DNA of 64,000 nucleotides from Musa acuminata AAA Group (lineage: Eukaryota > Streptophyta > Magnoliopsida > Zingiberales > Musaceae): the NCBI RefSeq assembly GCF_036884655.1, contig NC_088339.1:20538501-20602500 (forward strand), written 5' to 3'. Positions 37,736 through 50,000 of this stretch are shown one piece after another. The position numbers and the translations under genes were made by a program. Below the pieces are notes generated by a model. The model saw only the letters and a list, made by a program, of their open reading frames with translations. It ran no database searches and had not been told where the DNA came from. The stretch's first letter is position 1; the number at the start of each line of letters is the position of its first letter.

Positions 37736-40700
37736 AAAAATGTGCGACGTCACCCTAGAAAAACGAGGCGATGTTGCCTTTATATATATATATATAAACC
37801 GGTACATACCGGTCCAACAATAAACCGGTACGTACCGGCCCGACAATAAACCCGTACTGGGAGATATCATTCGAAACTGTATACCTTGATGTTTCTCCCC
37901 AATTTTCATGTATTGCTACAGTCTAGAATTTTACTCATGGGTAGAGCAACTAATGTGATTAGAGTAATAGGGCAGCTAGAAACATGCTTGAATTTGGATT
38001 CCTTCAATTTAAAGATATTACATGCTTTTTTGTTCAACTCAAGGGACATTTTAATAAGTGAGACATTTCTTATTCCACTTTGAAGTTGTATCTGTGGTCT
38101 ATTAACTTTCATGAGATAGAATAAGGTTGTAATTATTATCCTAGGCTATTGTCTTGTTAATTTTTCAATTATCTATTTGGACCTTCTCTTAAAACCAGAT
38201 AAATGTCAAATTGGTTGCCAATAAATTTATAACTCCAAGACTAGGTTGATGGCGGAAATTTTGGCTCTTTTATCTGCATGAAAGTTGTTTTTTTCTTAAT
38301 TCAGTGCTTTTGAGCATACTACTTCATTTTATGATTGTTTTCATTCCATTCAATTGGTTCTAATTGATTGGCTTCTAAAGACAGTTGAACTCAGATCTTT
38401 TCATGGAAGGAAAAGTGGAAATCAGGAGGTACAAGAAGGTGCAAGAATGAATATCAGAGAGAATTATGGTTTTTTTGACTTAGAAGAGTTAAATACAGCT
38501 TTCCAGGGAAATAATGATGGATGCTTATCAATCTGGAAGAAGTGTTGTGGAGGGTTTTAAAATGACCCAAGCTAAGTGTAACGTTGCGTATTTGTACAAT
38601 GAAAATAGAGAATCTCATTTCTCATTGGACAGGCATAATTAGCTGTAAGTTTCAGACTTCAAGTGTGGCACTGAATTTGTTACGGAAATGGTGAATGAAT
38701 CAGATTTTGGATTGTTTGCAGCAAGGATATAGGCCTTTATAATCAGAGTATGTAGGAGTTGCCTCTGAATTTTTGAAATTACTGATATCAGAAAAATTTT
38801 GAATCAAGTCATGCACTCGTCTTTGCAGTCCATCTGTTATAAATTTACCTCAATTTTCAGCAATTTTAGGAACTATTTAACATCTTGAACGACTGAAAGA
38901 ATTGTTTGGAGATGGGATACTTCAGAATAGTCCTCTGTTGCTTCCTTCTCAAACTCCAATTTTTCATCGGAAGCCTTTATTCTTATTCTAAAGCTTTTCA
39001 ATCCAATGTAGTATAATATAGTTGAATTCTTGATAATAGAATCCCCTCATGGCAGATTTCAGGGAAAAAGAGATGGAAAATTGATCTTATGGATTCTCTA
39101 ATGATCCTTATGACTGACCAGCCACATACCATTGAAACATCTTTTGCTAAGAAAGTCTCGAGGTGAATTTATATGATTTGGACAAAAAGTATTACCCTTA
39201 AGGTCGCTATCTTGGATGCTTGGGTGAAGAGGATAGATAAATGGAGGTGTTGCTGGATTATGAGAGCTGCTGGTGAATATAGAAGAAAGTAATGAGAGAA
39301 GTTTTGAGAAATCACTAGTCTTGTATATACTCTAGAAACTTCCATTAGTCAGTCCAGGGAGAATCATTATTCCTAGCAGTCATCCAGTGACTATCCTATC
39401 TGTGTAATCTCTTTTTTGCTTTCATCATCTATTTCATTATTTTTGTGTTATGATCTCAATATGCATCATGATTTGTGCCATTGGCAAAAGCTTTTTTCTG
39501 CACTAGATCTAGAGATAGTAACGATGGTGTACAGCTCATGTAGATAATATACCTAAAGCATACTCAATCACTTCACATTTCTACCTTTTTAATTCTTTAA
39601 AGTTTTAAAGTAATATACCCTAATGTTGCCTAGATATATTTTGTCCCAGGTCAATTTATTGGTTTCTTCCAGAACATAACTGATGTATTCTTTTATGTGG
39701 CAGCTCCTTTCTCTCAGTGGAATATTGACCATCTTCTTCTGTGGAATCATCATGTCACACTACACATGGCATAATGTTACTGAACGGTCAAGAATAACAA
39801 CTAGGTAAAGGATGTTCTCAATTTGAACATAGTCTTCATTATGCTAAATTGGTTACATGTTCCCTTAATCCAGATTTGGCATGAGAAAACTAGTGATTAC
39901 TTACAAATGAGATAGTATATAGCATAGTTTCAAATAGCGATGAGTATGATGCTTACTGACTGGTATTTATGATCCAACAAAGGTTCAGTATCGGTAGGTA
40001 ACTTTTTTATCAATTTTTGGATTGCTACCGGGTAGTGTAGGTTGTCTTCCACCTGTTATATTGGTACCATACCGGTCATCCACCTAAATGATATTGGACG
40101 TTGATTTAAATCCTTGGTATGTAGTATATGTCTGATCAATATAAGCAAGAGAGAATAAGTTGTTATTTAGTACTGCTTTATTAGTTGATCAAACTTATTT
40201 TATAGAATTCTTTGTTGAATGTGATAAGACTGTAAAATAATGCTTGCAGTTTAGAAATCTAACTCAGAATTAAATTATATGCAACACATGGGATGTACAT
40301 TAAGATTTCAACTGAATCATCATTTGAAGCACCATAATTAAAACTTCAATCTTCTATGCAAGGTGTTAAACCTATTTTTTCTGGTCTTGATGGTTCTCTA
40401 AAATAGGGCAATGAAAAGATTTATTTGTTCAAATGAAAGAATATTTGGATGATGAAACATACTGTTAAAAGTGAAGCATAAAATCTCCATGACACTTAGA
40501 TCAAAAGACATTGGTCAAAAGCTACAGGTTCAATATGACAAAGCTTTGGAAGTTTCAAGAGGTATCTATCTGATTTCACAAGACAAAGCGAAGGTCCACA
40601 AGGACTACCAATATGTAGAAGTAGAACACATATTTGCAGTAAGCTGCACAAAGGCTGTACATTTGACAAATATGGTTTTCGATGGATAAGAAGTGATCCA

Positions 40701-43700
40701 GAGTATATTAAAAGCGCACGATTAGAGGATATTGTCACTTATTAGATCTTATTCTTATGTGGCTTGTCAGATGTTACAGGATAGATTGGATCCAATCGGA
40801 ATCCCTCTCAAGTCAATCAAGCTAACCAGCCTCAAAAGATAGAAGCTGTGAGGACTTCTTAATTTCAAGATATGTGTTTACAGCTCTTTAGATGATTGGT
40901 GTGGGAGGTCACAATCCAATCGCATTGATTACTAATCCATTAACTTGATAGGACTGAATCATTTGATCCAAAATGCTTGGACTTAAATCAATAGTATTAA
41001 GCGTATCTAGTCTTATAAATCAACTCGATTCTCCTTCCACTTCAAATATAAAACCAAACTGAGGTGTTACAATCTCTCTTACTAAAGGTTCTTAAACTTA
41101 GCCCATAACTAAGCCTTAGTATACTATACATGAGGCTCTTGCTCAGTGGCAGTTCCATATTATGATGTATCTCTAGCCTTTTATCCATGATACGCCTTAC
41201 CTATTTGCATCTCATAGTGATCTTAATTTCAGATTCGGAACCCAAACTTGTGCTACCCTGGATCAAATCATACCGGGCAGTATAGCGAACCTTGCTATCA
41301 CTATGCCTAATACTATATCTACTCTGTTATATTTGTCATGACCAGATCCATCTTAATAAGATAGTTGACTCATTAACTTAATAGGTCTGCAACTATATAG
41401 CCAAAAATCTCCTTTTACTTTCAATGTGGAACTAGACAGGAGTGTTGCATGGAAATACTTACAGATAAAATCTGTCCTAATCAAGAAGGGAAAAGGGATC
41501 AAACAGTTCTGCTTTAAAACTTGCAGTCTAGACAAAATGTACCCACATGGACATTTGTACAGTCTGCATAGATACGTTTGTTGGCTCTGCCTTTGGTTAT
41601 GGTTAAAGGAAAACCTCCAAATAAGAAGATAACAGCATGGTTAATTGAGAATTATTCTTACATTATTATCTAAGCATATTATTTTATTAACTAATAGAGA
41701 TTCATGAACATGTTTCTATTGGTAACATGATTAGGAGTTTGGGACATTAATAGCACTATAAAAATATTGTGTTTTCTCTTGTTCTTCCTTGAGGGGTCTA
41801 TTCACCTCAAATTGAAGGATTCCACAATAGGAGGGTCATATCCTATCATTTGGTATTAGCTTGAGGTAAATAAGCAACTTCCCACATTTCTTTACAACAT
41901 CTTCATGGCTGAAGAATTGCCTTGGGTAATTGCCCTTCATGCATGATGTACAGTTCTTGTAACTAGAAGTAATTATAAAGATCTGAGATGTCTTTAGAAT
42001 AAGAAAAACATCAACTAAAGGATGAATCCAGTACACTAGGTTTCTCTCAACGCTGGGTATGGGAGAGTAAATATTTGCAGCTTTATCTTATATAAAGAGG
42101 TTGTTTCCACAACTCAACTTTGATTATCTAGGTCTCAAAGGAACAATCTTACCAGGCCCACCCCTGAGACAAAATAATTAATTGTTCACCTAAATTACTT
42201 ATTTAACCAAGGTCTGTCATACCGAATCGTATCGCCCGGTATGGGCGGTACGTACCGATCCGACAGGCCAGCGGTACGCGGACCGCCTAGTACCGGTCCG
42301 CACTGCAGCAGTGCACTGTAGCAATGCACTGTATCAGTGCTACAGTGCTCGATACACCTGAGTGTACCGCTCGGTACACCGTACCGTACCGGTACCGAGC
42401 CCAGGTCGAAATACCGGTACGGTACGGTATTGCGAACCTTGTATTTAACATAAAGTTCTTATTTAATGCATAAAACACTAAGGTTAAACTAATTTACTAA
42501 ACCTGTATATTTCAAACATACTTATCAATAATCTGTTTATCCTGAGACCGTGCAACTCTTTGTACCATCTTTATTTATACTTGTAGAATGAAATGCATTT
42601 TCTTTGCCTTCTGCATATTTATTTTGCACATGCATCTCCCATGAAAAGGTCATTAGAAATATAATTATTTCTGCATCATATCCATTTATAAGCTTTTTTT
42701 GTGCTGCAAATACATGAAACCTAAGTTCTGTTTTTGTTATGCTGACACAGGCATGCATTTGCAGCAATGTCATTCATTTCAGAAACTTTCATATTTCTCT
42801 ATGTTGGTATGGATGCTTTGGACATTGACAAGTGGAAAAGAAGTGATGCTAGGTAGGGAAATTACTGAAATGTGTTCCAATAGTACTAGTTTATACTGCT
42901 TCTCATAATAAAATATATCTAATGTTTGAATAATACATTTTGTTTCAAATTTTTTGGATATAAACATTAAGAAGCTATGTCATCTCTTTCTTTTTCTCTT
43001 CCTTTCATGTGCCCTCTTTCCCTTCCCTCTTCCACCATCTACTCCTCCCCACCGTATCCCGCCACCACCGCCTTGCCTCAGTAGTTTACTATCTCCTCCC
43101 GTCCAGGTCACCATTTCCTTCTGCTACCAATAGTTTACTCCTCTGCCTCTTCCTCCTCCCCTCCTCTCCTCTCCTTTCTCCCTGGTCCTGGTTGACCAAA
43201 TATCAGCACCGAACCAAGATGGAGGCTTATGACCACATGCACTAATGCGGTGGCATATGTGGCTGCATAGCCTGTTTTTGGAACATCTTCGTGACCATTT
43301 ATGCATTATGTCGTATAAAATTCAGTGACGTCCATATAAATGTTCTGGGAAAATCTCATATTTGTCACACTTATTTGCTCAGTGTAGGAACAACAGTTGC
43401 TGCTAGTGGAACGTTGTTTGCTTTGGTTATGGTTGGAAGAGCTATATTTGTCTTCTCATTAGCAAATTTTGCAAATTTTTTTAGACATGCATCTGATGCT
43501 AAGATTGACCTTCGGCAGCAGGTATCTACCATGCGTTAATTTGATCACTTAACATGAATATGATACTGTTCAAATGCTTTCTAATGTTAACTTTCATTCA
43601 GTTTGTAATATGGTGGGCTGGCTTAATGAGAGGTTCTGTCACCATTGCTTTATCATACAACCAGGTTTTGCCTTGATCACTATACTTTCTACATTCACTT

Positions 43701-45920
43701 GGTGATGGTTCCTTGAGTCATACCCTGCTTTTTTGGTTGTAGTTTTCGACAAGTTCATCCAAAGAGGGAGCATTCATGATAACTAATTCAATCGTTGTAG
43801 TGCTCTTCAGTACTGTGGTATGCCTGCAACATCACCCTGCCATATAATTTCCATGATTCATTTATGAGAGTTTCTAATTTGATGTCTGATCAGTTTTATC
43901 TATTTTTAATTTTGGTCTTAGTTCAACAAAAGAAGTAATCCTCTGCTTAGATTAGTCTATCATGCTTATACTGTCATAGTTATTGTAAAGTTACCTAAAT
44001 TATTATTTTTTCCCGTCTTTTGTTGTCTAAATGGGACAAATTTAAGCATGAATATTGAATAATATCAAAGCAGTTGTGGGAGGACTGCAAGGTGTTCTAC
44101 TTTGGGAAATAAAGGACCAAAGAAGAGGAAATAATACATGATAGTTCTTCTCACTCCTGAAACATTGACTAACTCTTCGGAGTTCAGATGATGAAATCAA
44201 TTTAGGCCTTGTGTTGAAGAGATTTGACATATCAAAATGGCTATAGAACTACTGATCACTGTCAATTGAATAGAGATTCATACTCGAAACAAAAGACTGC
44301 TTGCATCTCCATTGATTCTTTGTTCCTTCTTTCTTACATAGTGGAGGCAATGAACTATGATAAGGTGTAACCATTAGTCTCTGATTTGTCTATTTAGTCA
44401 ACAAATGACATCATTCTCTAAACACCAGTTGATCAAATGATTAATGCTAGATTTACCAATTGAAGCTAATTTTTATATTTTGTATATATACGAGAAAATA
44501 TGATAGGTTTCCTTGACAAATTTGATTATAAATCTTATGTTACTTTCTTTTAATAGAGAAATTGAACAAGCCTGCTAATTCTTTTTCATTGGGAAAATAA
44601 CATGAACTACATAAGTGGCTTTCTAAGGGGGAGATAAATAAAGTATAAAAAGAAGAAAATAGGTGCAAACAGAAGAACAAATCAAGGAGAAAATGAATAA
44701 ACCTACATCGGGAAGAGTACATACGGAGTGTTCTCTCTCGTTAGCAAGGGAGAACCTTGTCCATGATGTCTTCTTTGACTTTGGAAGTACTGCAGGTCCA
44801 ATCGAGAACAATTCTGTTGCTGTGATTCTTCTCATAGCTATAAAAATATTATCGAACCTAATTTTTGGCAGGTATAATCTTCTTCAATATCCAATAAAAA
44901 TCCATATTATCTCATGTCTTGACATGGAAACACAAATGGATTAAAATTGAACATATAAAGCTCTAATGTGAATAAACTCTTACAGTCCAATATTTTGATG
45001 AAATTTTTTGTTCAACATGCACGCTTAAACTCCTTGTATTCCATAGTGGCATATCTTCTTTTTAAATTTCCTGTGGCTCTTCTTCCGAAATGCTTAGTAT
45101 GAGCAGCTATGTAATTGAACAGCTAATAAGCAAACAACTTTTTGTGAAAGAATCAATTTCTCTTAATAGTAGAATATATAATTAAGCATTGTTTCAAGCA
45201 CATCTGTTTACAAAGATAGACGTCGGCTTGTACTTGGATCGAATGTGGCCACTGGAGCAGCTTGTAAGAAGTATGAACAAGTTTTTCTTATACATATATG
45301 TGGATCTAGATGCGTAGATGTGGTAGTTGAAAGTTCTGAGAAATTATTTTCTCTAAGCATCATATTCAATATCTAAACAAAAAAAAAAATCATCTTCTTC
45401 AATATAGAAATGTTTGACTTTTTTTTACTTGCCAACCACTTCTTATATCTTCTAGGTGCTATATTGATTGTTTGATGCTTTTCTGTTCTTGACTTCATGA
45501 GTTCATAGTCACACTAGACAATAATATGTAGAGATAACCTAATAGCACTTTGTTTCGACTTTGCTATCAATTTGAAGCTGACCATCTGAATAGGTTTTTG
45601 GATCAGTGACAAAGCCTTTAATCAAAGCTGCGCTGTGCCATAACTGGACTTCAACAAACGGCGAAGACGCTCACTTGTCGAGCCTGGAAGATATTAACAT
45701 CCTATTTCCTGATAATTGCAGAACCAGCGGCAATGACACCAGCCATGCAAATCCCAGGAGCAGCCTTGGCATGCTGATAATGCATCCCACCTCGACCATT
45801 CACTACTTATGGAGAAGGTTTGATGACAGGCATATGAGACCTGTTTTTGGTGGGCGCGGTTTCGTCCCACTTCTTTCATCTTCCACACTCACTTCCCCAG
45901 AGGGGGCTGATGGTGTTTAA
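30823..45920 (+). CDS. NHX6: Endosomal-class Na+(K+)/H+ antiporter, NHX5/NHX6 type, complete, 14 exons
   Basis: Exons: 30823-30999, 31101-31219, 32660-32757, 34445-34504, 34598-34644, 34723-34917, 35237-35283, 36942-37008, 39704-39804, 42751-42852, 43383-43521, 43601-43663, 43743-43817 and 45594-45920. They total 1617 nt, or 538 aa, with a continuous frame. Landmarks are FFIYLLPPII (residues 86-95), the amiloride-binding motif of TM3; ATDSVCTLQVLNQDETP; GEGVANDATS with the paired Asn188-Asp189 of the exchange site; and GLMRGSVTIALSYN with a conserved Arg near 394. Several hydrophobic spans fit a 10-12 TM exchanger. NHX5/6 proteins exchange K+ or Na+ for H+ in Golgi/TGN/prevacuolar membranes and set luminal pH. 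The length and the FNAGFQVKKKQFFRNF loop fit this endosomal class rather than vacuolar NHX1-4. I cannot separate NHX5 from NHX6. Confidence 0.93.
31220..32659 (+). other. NHX intron 2 with an AT microsatellite and tandem repeats
   Basis: The intron holds a TA run at 31342-31381 and a three-copy tandem repeat at 31601-32140. The rest is AT-rich spacer. Confidence 0.7.
31601..32140 (+). repeat. Three-copy tandem repeat, period about 181 bp
   Basis: Units start near 31601, 31785 and 31965. Each carries CTGGTGTCAGCACAG or a close variant, CATACT-GATGGCA, CATG-CATCATG-CAGCAGCTGAT, and ends AGAGCATGAGACTAAAA followed by an A/T run. The copies differ by substitutions and short indels, so the array is not recent. 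It is non-coding and lies within the intron. Confidence 0.85.
32758..34444 (+). other. NHX intron 3 (1.7 kb), nothing recognised
   Basis: AT-rich intron. Short open frames at 33211-33664 lack any recognisable domain. Confidence 0.6.
35284..36941 (+). other. NHX intron 7 (1.7 kb), nothing recognised
   Basis: AT-rich intron between exons encoding IGLLSAYIIKKLYFG and HSTNREVAIMLLLAY. No repeat or transposon end was identified. Confidence 0.6.
37009..39703 (+). other. NHX intron 8 (2.7 kb) with a MITE-like insertion
   Basis: Copy 3 of the GTACCG-rich element lies at 37476-37888. The rest (37900-39700) is non-coding, with no family I recognise. Confidence 0.65.
37476..37888. mobile_element. GTACCG-rich MITE-like element, copy 3, with near-perfect 8-bp target duplication
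   Basis: It runs from CAAGGATTGAAATATTG to ACTGTATACCTTG. Flanks are GTGTTTCT (37468-37475) and ATGTTTCT (37889-37896), matching at 7 of 8 positions. The interior has GAGCGGTAT, AT and CT microsatellites (CT run about 37661-37692), GACGTCGC/GACGTCACC motifs and CCGGTACGTACCGG palindromes. Confidence 0.75.
39805..42750 (+). other. NHX intron 9 (2.9 kb) with a MITE-like insertion
   Basis: Copy 4 of the GTACCG-rich element lies at 42208-42441. A segment at about 40780-41310 contains CAATCCAATCGCATTG and GTGTGGGAGGTCACAATCC motifs, which may come from an old retrotransposon. Its ends could not be placed. Confidence 0.6.
42208..42441. mobile_element. GTACCG-rich MITE-like element, copy 4, with perfect 8-bp target duplication TATTTAAC
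   Basis: This 234-bp element starts CAAGGT and ends ACCTTG, an exact 6-bp inverted terminus. TATTTAAC flanks it on both sides (42200-42207 and 42442-42449). The interior has CGGTACGTACCG and CGGTACGGTATTGCG motifs and CAGTGCTACAGTG repeats. It is the smallest and cleanest member of the family, and it lacks the AT microsatellites. Confidence 0.85.
43818..45593 (+). other. NHX intron 13 (1.8 kb), nothing recognised
   Basis: AT-rich intron before the terminal exon. A stretch near 45215-45265 looked exon-like but is not needed for the frame or for family coverage. Confidence 0.6.
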
Positions 45921-47075
45921 GTCATCGTTCTTCTTCTTCACAATTATTTGATAATATTCTCGGAATATATAAAAAAAACAAATAGCTATTTACTTATATA
46001 AATTGATTTGATAAAGCTCTCCTGGTAATAATAATACTTGCTAGTATAAGCATGTCGACATTTAGATTTAGTACTTCTGCAGCTGCTTTTGCTTATGTCA
46101 GAAAACTTGGAAGGAAGAATGTTTCTTGTACAGTGATATGTATAATATCGATTTAATATTTTGAGTAATGCGTGATGTGTACTATGTCAAGTGAGCAGTA
46201 TGCATGTGTGTGAAAGGAATCTCCCGAGAATCGATTCCTGTGCTGACCAAACCTCTTATTCCTGAGACAAAACATAAATTAAGGTACAAGCAAGCGTACT
46301 ATGAGGATGCGCTTGATCAATCATGTATGTCATCTCTTACCCTCTATTCTCGTTAGAGTCAATGAGGTCTCAAATTGAGGCTCAAATTAGTCCTCTCTCG
46401 AAATCTATGGTGTACCCCATCGCGCTCCCATGATCAAGCATGTGAGAGGATGCAGGATCCATCGATGGTGACCAATGACCCGTGACAGGTGACACTGCGA
46501 AATAGGCCAATTCCGAAGTGCACGAAACAAAAGCCACGAGACAAACGCCCGACATGTCGGCGTCATTGAATGTAGATAAGTGCAGAATCCACATGTCGTC
46601 CAATGGCGACAGGTTACGTGGCCACACGAGGGATTAAATGTGGCCTTAGCCAGGCGGATTACCAGCTTCGCCCGCAGTTTTTCCCATGGGTCCCACTGCG
46701 GGACCCGACGGCGATAGGTCCGGATGCACGTGGATAAGCAACCTCGACCGGCGTGCACTTGTCTACGTGCATGGAGGGGGAGTCGTATGAGTCTATCCCT
46801 ACACGTAAGGAGGTGAGACAAAAGGGTTTGGACTCATTTGGAACGGCGGGGAGCCGGAGAGCCATGGGGGGTGACGACGAATGCCGTCTCCTCTTAACTC
46901 TCACACAGTCCATTTCCCCGGGGAGGTCGTATCCCCTCCACTCACTGTCTCTATAAATAGGGTTCCCTCCCCCGGGAGTTCGTATCTCCTCCACTCACCA
47001 TCTCTATAAACAGGGATCCCTCCCCGGGGAGACACTCATCTTGTTCTGTTCCTAAGCTCTGGTGAGCTGCTACCG
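45921..47075. promoter_or_regulatory. NHX 3' region and PPDK upstream region
   Basis: The first 400 bp are AT-rich 3' flank of NHX. From about 46370 the base composition becomes GC-richer. TACGTGGC (46615-46622) fits the ABRE consensus (C/T)ACGTGGC, and CACGTG (46727-46732) is a G-box. PPDK genes are known to respond to ABA, drought and low oxygen, so these sites are plausible, but they are short motifs. No exon for a chloroplast transit peptide was found between the NHX stop and the PPDK start. Confidence 0.5.
46921..47026 (+). promoter_or_regulatory. Duplicated 53-bp PPDK core promoter with two TATA boxes
   Basis: The 53-bp unit starting GGGAG-TCGTAT and containing CTCCACTCAC, TCTCTATAAA and AGGG-TCCCTCCCC occurs twice in a row, at 46921 and 46974. 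A third GGGAG starts at 47027, where the next unit would begin. TATA boxes are TATAAATA (46952-46959) and TATAAACA (47005-47012). The second lies 64 bp upstream of the codon ATGGCTCCTGC, which would leave a 5' leader of about 35-40 nt. The first would give a leader about 53 nt longer. Confidence 0.85.
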
Positions 47076-50000
47076 ATGGCTCCTGCTAATCTGCGTAATC
47101 AGAGGGTGTTCACCTTCGGCAAGGGGAAGAGTGAAGGCAACAAGAACATGAAGGCTTTGGTGAGTATCTGTGTGTTAGGTTTGTATCTGCGTGACGCATG
47201 CGATGATGGGTGGGTAGTGCAGTTGGGCGGGAAAGGAGCGAACCTGGCCGAGATGGCGAGCATCGGGCTGTCGGTGCCACCGGGGCTGACGGTGTCGACG
47301 GAGGCGTGCCAGGAGTACCAGGAGTGCGGCCACAAGCTGCCGGCCGGCCTCTGGGAGGAGATACTGGACGCCCTGGCTGCAGTGGAGGCGGACATGGGGG
47401 CTCGTCTCGGCGATCCAGCGCGGCCGCTCCTCGTCTCCGTTCGCTCCGGCGCCGCGGTAATCACGAAGCCATCGCATGAACTGGTGTCGTATGTAGCGTA
47501 GAGGGTGGCGGTGGTTGACGGTGGCAATGCGTTGGGTGCAGGTGTCGATGCCTGGGATGATGGACACGGTCCTCAACCTGGGCCTCAACGACGAGGTGGT
47601 GGCGGGGCTAGCGATCAAGAGCGGCGACCGGTTCGCCTACGACTCTTACCGCCGCTTCTTGGACATGTTTGGGAATGTGGTATCTCTCTCTCTCTCTCTC
47701 TCTCTCTCTATGGATCACACTGTTTATTGCTTAGCTTTTTTAGTGTTTAGAAAGCTTAGAATATATTTCTTATGTTGTCCATCAAAACGTAAATATTATG
47801 GTAAAAATGTTATGTTTATCTGATGATTCACTCAGTTTGGATTTGTGAGGAAGAAAGATATGGATAAGAATGATGACGCTCGAAGCCAACGTGTACTTGA
47901 AGCTACACGTCGTCATCATCCACTTGAGGTCAAACACCACGTCACGACCGTTCCTCCTTACGTTGATACGGTCCATCCTCCCCATGTCGCACATTATCGG
48001 ATCTCATCACTCGGTTTCGACCCGAACCCGTTTATCCTGAATTGGACCATTCTATGTATCTATCATCGAATAATTTAAAGATATATATCGGACTCATGTA
48101 AACATGATTTGGATCCGAACCCTTTTTGCACGCATGACATGCACGCGTTTGGTGCCGTGTTTGAAGCGGAAACGGTAACTGCGATGTGGACGGATGTAGA
48201 CGGAAGTGGCTCGTCCATATCCGTTTCGCAAACGGCCAATTAAGATTGACTCGAGCGCAATCTAAGCAATAATTTAGGATTGGGTTCGATCAAGCTCGTC
48301 CCAAATTGAGACCGATATATGATTTGGTTTTTGTAGGTAATGGGGATAGCACACTCGCTGTTTGAAGAAAAGCTGGAAGCCCTGAAGAAGGCAAAAGGTG
48401 CGAAGCAGGACACCGACCTCAGCGCCGCGGACCTCCGGGAACTGGTGGCCCAGTACAAGAACGTGTACGTCGAGGCGAAAGGCGAGCGGTTCCCTACAGG
48501 TAGAACCAAGCTCCCACCTCCGATCTTCTTCTTATACTTCGGTTTGCCGCGCGGGTCTCGGTTTCGAACACCTTGGTGCGTGCCATCTTGAGAGATTGCG
48601 CCGTTTGCAGATCCAAAGAGGCAGTTGTACCTGGCGGTGATCGCCGTCTTCGATTCGTGGGACAGCTCGAGGGCGAAGAAGTACCGGAGCATCAACCAGA
48701 TCACGGGGCTCAAGGGGACGGCGGTGAATGTGCAGTGCATGGTGTTTGGGAACATGGGGAACACCTCGGGGACTGGGGTGCTCTTCACGCGGAACCCCAG
48801 CACGGGCGAGAAGAAGCTCTACGGGGAGTTCCTCGTCAATGCTCAGGTGCTGACCATTGTGTTGTTTATTACATGTATCACTTGTTATTCTTCATGTGCA
48901 TGGCCTACTACTACAAAAGCACATATATGATTTTTAAGGATTAGAACAAAAAATTTGGTGAGTTTAATTAACTAAATAAATCCGAGTCATGGATAGACAA
49001 GTATTCATGAACAATTTAAAGCGATGCCGTATCATCTGCTATACAATTTAAGCGAAGTTCTGGAAATTTCAAGTATAATGGCAAGTAGTGAAGTTAGTCG
49101 TTAATCAGTCTAACATGGGGTCTGAGGCGATTCTTGAACTTGATATCATCTTAATAGAGAAAACGAGCCAGAGTGTTGCCTGAAGCATTTATATAGTGTG
49201 CAAAGTTAATTGATATATGTGTGGAAATGTTGCAGTTAATTGAGTTTTTCGTACTTCTTGACAAATCACTTAGAATAGTGACAGCTCATGCCATTTTCTT
49301 TTCAGGGTGAGGATGTTGTTGCCGGAATCAGAACTCCACAGGATCTGGACACTATGAAGCAATGTGTGCCAGACGCTTATGATGAGCTTGTGGAGAATTG
49401 TGAAATTCTAGAGCGGCATTACAAAGACATGATGGTTAGATTCTTTGTTCACGGTCACTTTTAAATTAGCATGATGTTTCCCCTTAAACATGATATAGAC
49501 ATTCAAATAAGAATGTAGACAATATATGTCACTTTTAAGATGTTTTTAAGCTTCACAAGTCTCATGATCATGGTCTGGTAGGAGATAAATGAATTATCTT
49601 AGAGAAAGAATGCTTCCTCACGATCAATTTGTTGTACTGCTGATTATCTGTGTTGCTTTTACTACACTGTTGCAGGATATAGAGTTTACTGTTCAGGAAA
49701 ATAGGCTTTGGATGCTGCAGTGCCGAGCAGGAAAGCGCACTGGAAATGGTGCAGTGAAGATTGCAGTTGAGATGGTCAAAGAAGGTCTTGTTGATATTCA
49801 TTCTGCTATTAAGATGGTGGAGCCAGGTCATGTGGACCAACTTCTTCATCCACAGGTATACCAATTGCTCCAAGGTTAAAACTGATTAATTCTGGTTGGT
49901 TAAACAATTAACATACTCAAGAGGGTTGAGAACTTCATTTCGGTGTTCATCAGACAAGCCTTTACAATGCCAAAATACCAACATAAGGATGGTACCTAGA

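Noticed and set aside
45215..45265. Candidate extra NHX exon (RRLVLGSNVATGAACKK)
   Set aside because: Exons 13 and 14 join in frame without it, and it matches no conserved part of the exchanger.
46382..46994. Minus-strand frames upstream of PPDK
   Set aside because: They overlap the promoter region, are rich in rare residues, and match no known family.
47099..47618. Minus-strand frames opposite PPDK exons 1-3
   Set aside because: They are shadows of GC-rich coding exons.
48240..48803. 187-aa minus-strand frame across PPDK exons 4-5
   Set aside because: It is antisense to well-conserved coding sequence and spans intron DNA.
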